A stretch of 64,000 nt of DNA, taken from Protula sp. h YS-2021. Its lineage: Eukaryota > Annelida > Polychaeta > Sabellida > Serpulidae. Below the pieces are notes generated by a model that worked only from the letters and a program-made list of their open reading frames with translations, was not told where the DNA came from and ran no database searches. The stretch lies in the NCBI GenBank assembly GCA_949752745.1, contig OX457029.1, positions 9,649,511 to 9,713,510 of the forward strand, in the 5' to 3' direction. Position 1 is the first letter of the stretch. Each line of letters starts with the position of its first letter. This document shows positions 46,543 to 58,500 of this stretch, in pieces. Both the position numbers and the translations under genes were made by a program.

Positions 46543-49500
46543 GCATGTCCAGGGACATGGTGACCAGCCGTGACCTACAGAATATATATCCAAGAATCAC
46601 AGACAAAATCATGATCAAATTGGCAGACAGCGGTTACGAAAAAAAGCCGTAACTGAATGGAGAAAATATTCGCTCACTTGCTCGGTGTAGTTGTCATCAC
46701 AGCGTACCAAATCAAAGTGAGCGGCCATACTCAAAATTGTGGGTGAAGAAGCAATTTGAAAATTAGACACAAAAAAAATTAAAAAATGTCCCCCATTTGG
46801 TCAATTTTTTTCGGAACGCCAAAACGATAAATTTTTCAAAAGAGGCCTACCCAGGGAGTATTCGTGGAAAATTTGAAGAAAATCTGATCAAAATTGTGGG
46901 ATAAGAAGCATTTTGAAAATTGGCAACCACAAAATGACAAATGTCCCCCATTTGGCCAATTTTAGGCGGATCGCCAAAAAGAGTAATTTTTCAAGACAGG
47001 TCTAGCTAGAGAACAACTATCCAAAATAGGAAAGGAATCCGATCAAAATTGTACGAGAAGAAGCAATTTGAAAATTCGACACCAAAAAATAACAAAAAAA
47101 TGTCCCCCATTTGGCCAATTTTTGGCGGATCGCCAAAATGAGTAATTTTTCAAAAGAGGTCAACCTATGGAATATGGGTGCAAAATTTGAAGAAAATCTG
47201 ACCAAAAATGTGGGAGAAGAAGCATTTTGAAAATTGGCAACCACAAAATTACAAATGTCCCCCATTTGGCCAATTTTTGGCGGATCGCCAAAAAAGTAAC
47301 TTTTCAAGAGAGGTCTACCTTGAGAGCAACCATCAAAAATTGGAGAGGATTCCGATCAAAATTGTGGGAGAAGAAGCGATTTGAAAATTTGACACCAAAA
47401 AATTAAAAAATGTCCCCCATTTGGCCAATTTTTGGCGGATCGCCAAAATTGTAATTTTTCAAAAGAGGTCTACCTAGGGAATATTCGTGCAAAATTTGGT
47501 GCAAATCTGATCAAAATTGTGGGAGAAGAAGCATTTTGAAAATTGGCAACCACAAAATTACAAATGTCCCCCATTTGGCCAATTCTTGGCGGATTGCCAA
47601 AAAGAGTACTTTTTCAAGAGAGATCTACCTTGAGAACAACTATCAAAAATTGAAAAGGAATCCGATCAAAATTGTGCGAGAAGAAGCAATTTGAAAATTT
47701 GACACCAAAAAATAAAAAAAATGTGCCCCATTTAGCCAATTTTTGGCGAATCGCCAAAACGAGTAATTTTTCAAAAGAGGTCTAACTGGGGAATATGGGT
47801 GCAAAATTTGAAGAAAATCTGATCAAAGTTGTAGGAGAAAAAGCATTTTGAAAACTAGCAACCAAAAAATTACAAATGTCCCCCATTTGGCCAATTTTTG
47901 GCGAATCGCCAAACAAACCAGCTTTTCAAGAGAGGTCTACCTTGAGAACAACTATCCAAAATTGGAAAGGAATCCGATCAAAATTGTGGGAGAAGAAGCA
48001 ATTTGAAAATTTTACACCAAAAAATTAAAAAATGTCCCCCATTTGGCCAATTTTCGGCGGATCGCCAAAATGAGTAATTTCTCAAAAGAGGCCTACCTAG
48101 GGAATATTCGTGCAAAATTTGAAGAAAATCTGATCACAATTGTGGGAGAAGAAGCATTTTGAATATTGGCAATCGAAAAATTTCAAATGTCCCCCATTTA
48201 GCCAATTTTTGGCGGATCGCCAAAAAAATAATTTTTGAAAGAATGGCCTAGCTAGAGAACACTCGTGTATAATTTGAGAGGAATCTGATCAAAACTGAAG
48301 GAGAAGAAGCATTTTGAAAATTGGCAACCACAAAATTACAAATGTCCCCCATTTGGCCAATTTTTGGCGGATCACCAAAAAAGTAACTTTTCAAGAGAGG
48401 TCTACCTTGAGAACAACTATCAAAAATTGGAAAGGAATCCGATCCAAATTGTGGGAGAAGAAGCGATTTGAAAATTTGACACAAAAACTTAAAAAATGTC
48501 CCCCATTTGGCCAATTTTTGGCGGATCGCCAAAATAGTAATTTTTCAAAAGAGGTCTACCTAGGGAATATTCGTGCAAAATTTGGTGAAAATCTGATCAA
48601 AATTGTGCGAGAAGAAGCATTTTGAAAATTGGCAACCACAAAATTACAAATGTCCCCCATTTGGCCAATTTTTGACGGATCGCCAAAAAGATTAATTTTT
48701 GAAAAGAGTCCTATCTTAGGAATATTTGTGCAAAATTTGAAGAAAATCTGATCAAAATTGTGGGAGAAGAAGCATTTTGAAAATTGGCAACCACAAAATT
48801 ACAAATGTCCCCCATTTGGCCAATTTTTGGCGGATCGCCAAAAAGAGTAATTTTTCAAGACAGGTCTAGCTAGAGAACAACTATCCAAAATTGGAAAGGA
48901 ATCCGATCAAAATTGTGCGAGAAGAAGCACTTTGAAAATTTGACACCAAAAAATAAAAAAATGTCCCCCATTTGGCCAATTTTTGGCGGACCGTCAAAAT
49001 GAGTAATTTTTGAAAAGAAGCCTACCTAGGGAATATTTGTGCAAAATTTGAAGAAAATCTGATCAAAACTGTGGGAGAAGAAGCATTTTGAAAATTGGCA
49101 ACCACAAAATTACAAATGTCCCCCATTTGGCCAATTTTTGGCGGATCGCCAAAAAGAGTAATTTTTCAAGACAGGTCTAGCTAGAGAACAACTATCCAAA
49201 ATTGGAAAGGAATCCGATCAAAATTGTGGGAGAAGAAGCAATTTGAAAATTTGACACCAAAAAATTAAAAAATGTCCCCTATTTGGCCAAATTTTGGCGG
49301 ATCGCCAAAATGAGTAATTTTTCAAAAGAGGTCTACCTAGGGAATATTCGTGTAAAATTTGAGAGGAATCCGATCAAAACTGAAGGAGAAGAAGCATTTT
49401 GAAAATTGGCAACCGAAAAATTTGAAATGCCCCCCATTTAGCCAATTTTTGGCGGATCGCCAAAAAAAATAATTTTTAAAGGGAGGTATACCTAGAGAAC

Positions 49501-52500
49501 ATTCGTGTAAAATTTGAGAGGAATCCGATCAAAACTGAAGGAGAAGAAGCATTTTAAGTAAAAGTTTACACACGTACATACACACGTACATACGTACATA
49601 CGTACATACGGACGACGGATACCCCTCTATTGATAAGATAAGACCAGCCCGACATAGTCGGCTGGTCTAATAAAAAGCGATGGGAGTCCTTTATTGCGTA
49701 TACTGTCTAAGTAAAACAGCACGATTATGATTGTGTTTATTACCTCTCTTTGGTCCACCATCCAGCCGCCGTTCAGGAAGAGCAGGACGTTGTACATTTT
49801 CTCTTTGGTCATCTGAAAACAGATGCAACTGTGCTGAGCACTCTATCCCACCTACTGACTTACCTCGCCCCCCCCCCCCCCCACTCCCTCACAAAATACA
49901 CATCCTACACGATGTAAAGCACCTTTGCAATTTTTTATTTCTCTGTTAATCAAGCAGCCTGAGGCTCAATTTCTAATAATCGACTTGTTCTTGACAATAT
50001 TGAAAAAAAAATGGACTGCGCATCAGATGCCACACGTTACATTGGCTATGGGCACACATTACAGGGACTATAGGCACACGTTACAGGGGCTATGGGCACA
50101 CGTTACAGTGGCTATGGGCACACATTACAGGGGCTATGGGCACACGTTACAGTGGCTATGGGCACACATTACAGGGGCTATGGGCAGACATTACAGGGGC
50201 TATGGGCACACGTTACAGTGGCTATGGGCACACATTGCAGGGGCTATGGGCACACATTACAGTGGCTATGGGCACACATTACAGGGGCTATGGGCACACG
50301 TTACAGTGGCTATGGGCACACATTACAGGGGCTATGGGCACACATTACAGGGGCTATGGGCACACGTTACAGTGGCTATGGGCACACATTGCAGGGGCTA
50401 TGGGCACACATTACAGTGGCTATGGGCACACGTTACAGTGGCTATGGGCACACATTACAGTGGCTATGCGCACACGTTACAGTGGCTATGTGCACACGTT
50501 ACAGTGGCTATGGGCACACATTACAGTGGCTATGGGCACACGTTACAGTGGCTATGGGCACACGTTACATGGCTATGGGCACACATTACAGTGACTATGG
50601 GCACATATTGCATTGGCTATGGGAACACATTGCATTGGCTATGGGCACACATTACAGTGACTATGGGCCACGTTACAGTGGCTATGGGCACAAGTTACAG
50701 TGGCTATGGGCACACATTACAGTGGCTATGGGCACACATTACAGTGACTATGGGCAGACGTTACAGTGGCTATGGGCACATTGTGCAGGGTTTGGCGCTG
50801 ACCTTGGTTTGTAGCACGAGCGTGTGGCGCCACCTGTCGAGTTCCGCCTCGTACTGCTTCTGCCGGTGCTCAAAGGCGACGCGCTCCGTGAAGTTGGCTC
50901 CGGGCGGGTTGTCTGGTGCCGCAGGCTTGGCGTGGTGGTAGTGCTGGAACCAGTCGTTGAAGCTGTCGTGTGCGTCCTGCCCGCGGGGAGACAAAAAACA
51001 AAAACAGCGATGGTGAAACGCTTCCAAGTAACTCAACGGACGAATGGTAAAGATAGGCCACAGGTCAAGTGCGCAATGATTGATTTCTTGTCAAAATACA
51101 GTGACAAGTTTCAGGAGTATCGAGTCACTCAATGCACAGTTAAACATTCCTTAAATCTGTTCACTGGAACGCCTTCAACCACAGGTACATTTATGCACAG
51201 CGGGGCGGGGGGGGGGGGGCGGGGGAGGCGGTTATTCTACTCACAACGGACCCCTTCATTGTCAGGGGGGTGGAGTTACTCCACTCACCAGCAACGCCGT
51301 CATACACTACGATATGGGGGGGGGGGGGGAGTTATTGCCCTCGCCAGCAATGCAAGGGCACAGGTTTGGGTGGGAGGGGTGGGGGAGTTTGTCCACTCAC
51401 CAGGAACGCCTTCATACACTACGATAAGGGGGGGTTTAGTCAACTCACCAGGAACGCCGTCATGCTCAGGGGGGGGGGGGGGAACCACTCATCAGGGACG
51501 GGAGAGTTATACCCCTCACCAGGAATGCCATCATACACAGGTTTGGGTGGGGGAGAGTTAGTCCAGTCACCAAGAAGGCCTTCATATACTATGATTGGGG
51601 GGGGGGGGAGGGGAGGGAGGGGGCGGGAAAGTTATTGCACTCACCAGGAACGCCTTCATACACTGCGATGGGGGGAGGGGAGGGAGGGGGCGGGAGAGTT
51701 ATACCACTCACCAGGAACGCCTTCATACACAGGTACTCTCGGATGGCGTTATCATCCTCCGCCAGTAGCAGCGTGCTCCCCGTCTGTCAACAGATAACCA
51801 CCGCCGCCCAAATGTCATCCATGCTTCTTCAACTAAGAAATCTTAAAGGAACCATAGAAACGTTGTTGTAATTGAGTAACATTCGGCGTGAACCCTGGCG
51901 AGACACTGGTGTGTTAGGAGTTCAGGCTTCGTACCTGCACGTAACGGGCCATTCTGTGCTTATTTTTTGGGCCATAAAATGCTTTCAGGTTATTTTCTTC
52001 ACATTCGTGCTTTCAGTAAGCAGACATCCACCAATTACAGCCCCACCCCCATTTCTGCATAAGGACTGGTATAAAGCAACTAAAAAAAAACATGGCTGGC
52101 CCCAAGCCGGCCCCTCAAGACTGGTGTGACCGTTATAGTTCCCCTCTTCGCTACATTCCCTATGCAAGATATTTGGCAGGACGGCCAGATCCAAACACCA
52201 TAACCTGTCGCCACCCCTCAAATGCCCGTCCCCCCTACCCTCCAGACATTTGGCATGGCAGGTCAAGTTCCACCACTGTAACCTCTCAACCCCTGAACTG
52301 TCATCCCCCTAACCTGGCATCCCTCCCCTCAAAAAAAAAAAACCTGCCACCCCCCACCCTCCCCCATAATCTCTGACCACCCTCCCGCTATTACCTCCAT
52401 TTGCCAGGTCCGGGCTATGACGTCAATGCTGTCTACAGGTAGCTTGTTGAATACCTCCCGCGCTGCCGATAGTTTCTGCGCCGCTGTCATAGCAACATAA

Positions 52501-55500
52501 ACAGCGCTTGTCAACATTGTAGTACACACAACAGTACAATTAACAATACACACTTACAGTACACATTTAATACTACGCTTAACAGTACAGACAGTACACA
52601 CAACAGTACACTTAAGAGGAACACTAACAGTACACTTAACTGCTTTTATCAGCAATTACTAGCAGGCACGTTTATGAAGGATCGTACATTTTAAATATTC
52701 TAGTCAAACTCTGTTAGGGGCCTTTGCCAAATGTCGCCGTCCACCCCACACCCTCCACACAGTTTGCAGCAAAACGGGATTTGGACAACTCTGCCCATAA
52801 CGAACTCGGCTCATGCCCAACTCAGCCTTTTTTGGACAGCTCGGCCCAAACTTTTTTGGACGACTCGGCCCATTTGTGAAAGACGATTCGGTCGATTTTT
52901 CTCTTGCTATTTTGCTATTTATTATTGATTTTGACTAGAACTAGCAGCCCTTTTATGACACAGTTATGGTTTTGAATACTCTTTTATCAAATCATGAAAG
53001 ACGGGAGATATTTGCTGCATGAGATTATGAAAGGTGGGAGATGTTTCTTATGATATGTATTGTTTTTCACGATGACAGAGATCACTGCAACTAATGAATA
53101 CCGCAGTCTTATTGAGCCAAATTGCAATCGCTGCCTTCGATTGCATTTCTTATGATCAGCATTGTTTTCGCGATGACAGATGATTGAAAGCAGTCTGAAT
53201 CTCACAAACATCAAATATCATAATGCTTATTTAACACACCATTTTACGTTTTATGAGGCGGATACAAATATCATTCGCCATGCACTTAATGTGTTATGGT
53301 GATAGTGGGTCATTTGGTCTTGGGTCAACTCGGCCCCTTGCCAAGTCGGCCCCTACCAACTCGGCCCCTCATGAAAGACAAGTCGGCCCCCACTCGGCCC
53401 TTTTACAAGTCAACTCGGCCCCTCGTGAAAGTCAAGTCGGCCCCTTATTAAAAAAAGTCGGCCCCCCTTATTTTTGGTGTTTGTGTTTTTCAGATAAAAC
53501 ATATAGGGTAATTCTACCTTATTTGTTTTTATTGGAAAAACAACACACTTACAATAACAGAATTTAAGACATACTTTATCCATAATTAGCACTTCATTTC
53601 ACACACCACATTCGGCACTGCAACCTTTGCTATATTTGTGATAACGGAGATAATTTATTTGTGATCACTGAGATTAAACACCGACAATTCCTGTAATCAC
53701 TAATTGCATTTTGTCTGTGATGAGTACGGAGTATTTTCGTACAGTAAATCTGCATACTTGTGATCAACCGATATGAGACACGAAAAAACCCTGTAATTTT
53801 CAATTACACTTAGTCAGTGATCAATGAATTTTGTATTTTAAGTTTGAAAAGTATGTGTAATAGGGCCGACTTAAAAAAGGATTGAGGGGCCGACTTGACT
53901 TTCATGAGGGGCCGAGTTAGCGGGGCCGATTTGACCAAAAAGGGCCGAGTTGGCAAGGGGCCGACTTGGCAAGGGGCCGAGTTGACCCAACACCGGTCAT
54001 TTTATACACCACAATTGGCACTTTGACACTCTTTACAATTGGTCCTTTAAAATTTTTCCACTTTATACACTTGGTTGTAATGTCATTCACAATTCAAAGT
54101 TGTTTGTTCTCCTAACGCATGTATAATCCACAATAGACAAAGTACTAAAATTTCTTCCATAAAAGGCACCCCAAAAAATTCATATATTTGGAGAAAATTT
54201 TCAATAAAAATGTTTTGGGCCCGAGTCGTCTTTCACGAATGTGCCGAGTTGTCCAAAAGTTGGGCCGTGTCGTTCGCGATGGGCCGAGTTGGTGTGGGCT
54301 GAGTCGGTAATGGGCCGAGTTGTCCAAAGACCATCAAAACCACTTTGAGATAGGATCATGGAACAAAGATAACTTCAGAAAGGCAAACATACATTAAACG
54401 TACTTATGTTTATTCCGGAAATAAATTTAAATCAGGTGTAAAGTTTATCAATGCCACGCACCAACAAACGTCCTCATGAGGGCATTGGCCTGCTTCATCG
54501 CTTCCGCCCGCTGTGATTCGTCGAAAACCAACCAATCAATGGCTTCTATTTTCAAGCGGTCATCCTGCAAACAAAAGCAGCGCAGTCAGGGGAGGACATG
54601 AGCCACTGCATAGTTGCTTTCAAAGTAAAAGTCTTTCTTTCTCACTTGCGCCTTTCTCACTAAAAACCCTCTTGCTTAAAACATTAAAAAAGGCATGATA
54701 TGATAGGTATTAACATTTTCAAACAAAACTCTTTTTTGCGCTTGCTCACCCAACACAGTGAAATGTCTGCCTTCCCAACTCGAAAAGTCCGTTTACTACC
54801 ACAGGTCTATTTGTATAACGTGTAGCTCTATAACATGTGAAGTGCTTACCGCATTGGTGTTGAGCTCTCTGGCCAGCTCGCCCGTGCTGTCAAACTCGGT
54901 GCTCTCCCGCTGCCGGATGCGCTCCACTACACACTTGGTGATGAGCGGCACGTCGAGGCAGCTCTCCTCCGCGTACGCCAGGCACAGTACTCTCTCCTCC
55001 CGCTCCCGTATCCCTGGCAACAGACAATTACGTTATGATTCACGTATCCCTGACAACAGACAGATACGTCATGACTCACGTATCCCTGACAACAGACAAC
55101 TACGTCACGACCACCCGTATCCCTGACAACAGAGATACGTCACGACCTCCCGTATCCCTGACAACAGACAACTACGTCACGACCACCCGTATCCCTGACA
55201 ACGGACAGCTACGTCACGACCTCCTGTCTCCTTGACAACAGACAGCTATGTCACGACCATCCGTATCCCTGACAACAGACAGCTACGTCACGGCCTCCCG
55301 AATCCCTGACAACAGACAGCTACGTCACGACCTCCCGTCTCCTTGACAACAGATAGCTACGTCACGACCATCCGTATCCCTGACAACTATGTCGCGACCT
55401 CCCGTATCCCTGACAACAGACAGCTACGTCACGACCTGCAGTCTCCCTGGCAACAATCAGCTACGCCCCGACCTCACGTGTCCCTAACAACAGACAGCTA

Positions 55501-58500
55501 CGTCACGGCCTCCAGTCTCCCTGGCAACAATCAGCTACGCCACGACCATACGTGTCCCTAACAACAGACAGCTACGTCACGACCTCCCGTTTCCCTGACA
55601 ACAGACAACTACGTCACGACCACCCGTATCTCTGATAACAGACAGCTACGTCACGACCTCCCGTATCCCTGACAACGGACAGATACGTCACGACCACCCG
55701 TATCCCTGACAACAGACAGCTATTTCACGAGCTCCCGTACCCCTGACAACAGACAGCTACGTCACGACCTAGTGATCCTACATGATGTCCCTACAAATTA
55801 CGGGATTAAAAAGTTGTTTTAGACGAAAAAAATGTACATTTCAGTGCTTTTGATTTATCCATTTTCCTTTCGTATCCCGATTGTTATTACATTCGAAACG
55901 ACAAAATTCCAGGTTCAAAAAGTACGCGTCTCCACTGATCAGGACACGCGATTCGCGCACGTGTTTGTCGTATGGACAGCGCGGAGATTGACCAGAAGTC
56001 ATTACTGACCCTCGCTGGCCCAGTGACTTACATAACCACTGAACATAACCACTTACATAACCACTGACGTGCCCAAACAGCTTCCTTACTTTTTCATGTG
56101 CAGATTTAAGGGACTTGGAAAGACATCGAAGAAAGTTAAGCTAGTATCACTATCAAACAACAAAATGATGTTTCTGTTGACCGGGATTCAGGTTTTTTTT
56201 TTTAGTTTTAGGTAGTTACCTTCGAGAAAAGCTGCGTAGCTCTGAACTTGGTGCTGTGGCTGTAACGCTGCAACGTAATAAGCCACTAGGGGGAGCTGGC
56301 GATTACGCACAAGATGGCTGACGTACGCCTCCAGTATACACTCACAGGCACATTCCTGTAAACACACGCAGTCATGAGAAATCAGCCGCCAGAGGGAGCT
56401 GGTGTGCGTGCACAAGATGGCTGACATACACCTCCCGTGCGGCTTCGCATGCACATTATTGTAAATACACGCAGTCATGACTAATCAGACGCTAGAAGGA
56501 GCCGCTGTGCGTGCGCACGATGGCTGACTTACGCCGCTGATATCGTGCCCTCTCACCCAGCTTTGGGCAAGTACACATCAATTCTGCTGTGACCTCAAAG
56601 CTTATTCAGAGTACAGACTTTTGATCAAACCGTATCTTTGTACTGAGAGCTAACACTTGTGGCAAGACGAGTGCTAATCTTTTTATTCAGACCGGCGAGA
56701 CCAGTTTTTACCTCTCTCTACAGGCCTGCGCTTACTTTTGTATTGAGGCCAATGCTTACCTCTGTATTGAGGCCAATGCTGACCTTTGTACTGATCCCCA
56801 TTCTTAACGCTGACATTGGGGCCCACAGTTACCGTTGTATTGAGGTCGATGCTTACCTTTGTATTGGGCCAAAACATACCGTTGTATTGAAGCCGATGCT
56901 TACCTTTGTATTGAGGCCCATACATACCGTTGTATTGAGGTCGATGCTCACCTTTTTATTGGGCCAAAACATACCGTTGTATTGAAGCGGATGCTTACCT
57001 TTGTACTGAGGTCCATACTTACCGTTGTATTGAGGTCGATGCTTACCTTTGTATTGAGGCCGATACTTCGGAAGAATAGCACGAGGTGGGCCATGAAGCG
57101 CAGTAATAGCGGGTCCGGTGGGCTCATCTCGTCACGTGACCACTCAGCCATGTCCTCCACCAGACCTGTCAATCAAAAGTTACACCTGTCAATCAAAGGC
57201 CAGATACGTCACTCAAAAGCAAGTAGCGCCAATTAAAGTCCTCTCCAAACAAACAAAGACCTGTTAACCATAACAAATATCAAGCGCAAGATCTGCCAAT
57301 CAAAAGCTAACCCTGCCAATCAAAGTTTAAGAGCTGTCAAATATAAGCCATGCCTGTCAACCGAAACAAAGACCTGCGATTAAAGCAAGACTACTCAACA
57401 AACATACAGTTTCACCAAGCACATTTACACGAACGTCACAGGTTAAGAAAACGTGATGTTGACGAAGTCTTTATGATGAAGCCATTATTGCTTTGCATAA
57501 TCTGCTGCAATGTGGACACACAGACGATGACACAGTGCTTGGAAAAAAGTACCTGACTTTGAAAATGAGATTATTTCCGCGCCATCCTTCCATAGAAGAT
57601 TGCGTGTGTTCCTGTTATAATACTGGTAGATCATGCGATCGGTGTACTTTGTACTCAAGTCCGGTGGCTTGTTTATAAGCCTTCCACGCGGACTCGAGTC
57701 AGGTACAAAGCACCCAGCTCCATATTCTATCCCTCAAGGACAATATAACAAAATAGCAACTGGTTCTGGGGAATCATGTAACGCGAGGAAGCATAAGGAA
57801 CCAGTCTTCTATCTCACACATACCTGGTTGTCTCCTTAAACTAATAATAGGCCTGTTTGCGGGGAAAACGTTGGAGTGTACAATGAGTACTGCACCTTGA
57901 CGGTGTCAAAATGTTGCAGCATTTTTTTTTTATTTTGGTTGACTCGCAATCGTCGCGTGTAACATGGGATTTCACATTAGGACCATTTCACATGAAATTG
58001 AAGAAAAAAAAAAAAACAAAACAAAACAAAAAAAAAAAAACAAAGAAAAAAAAACAAAACAAAAAAAAAACAAAAAAAAAAGAAAAAAAGAAGGGAAACA
58101 GGACAAATTTGATATAAAAAAACATACCTTTTAAACACTGGAAATCATTACTTGCATAGTGATACAAGTAAATAAATGAAGACTGAGAGAAGCTATTTCA
58201 TACAGTCATAAAAAGCCAAAAATTTACATTTCGAGCAAAGTATATACCAAAACAAACTACGCGTTCGGTTGATGATGTCACACTCTACTTACGGTCGACG
58301 TCGTCCAGGATGACGTACTTCTGTATGACGCGGTGACGTTCTGATGACTCCGCGCGCACGCGCTCTTTCGTACTCGCCTGCATCTCTTGGAAAATCGACT
58401 CCATATTCAATCTGAATCGCACACAAATGAAGATCTTGTTTAGGGCACCCAGAAAAAACATCGTAATCATGTTCTCCTGTGTTATCTATTATCTAAACTT

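Noticed and set aside
49925..50941. Long open frames (up to 338 codons) of a [19 protein letters not shown] repeat protein
   Set aside because: Produced by the stop-free 22-bp minisatellite, which is open in all three forward frames. It is intronic and antisense to NUP107.
55014..55795. Regular 37-bp repeats suggestive of a CRISPR array
   Set aside because: No unique spacers; units are contiguous and contain the NUP107 exon 10 acceptor. The genome is eukaryotic.
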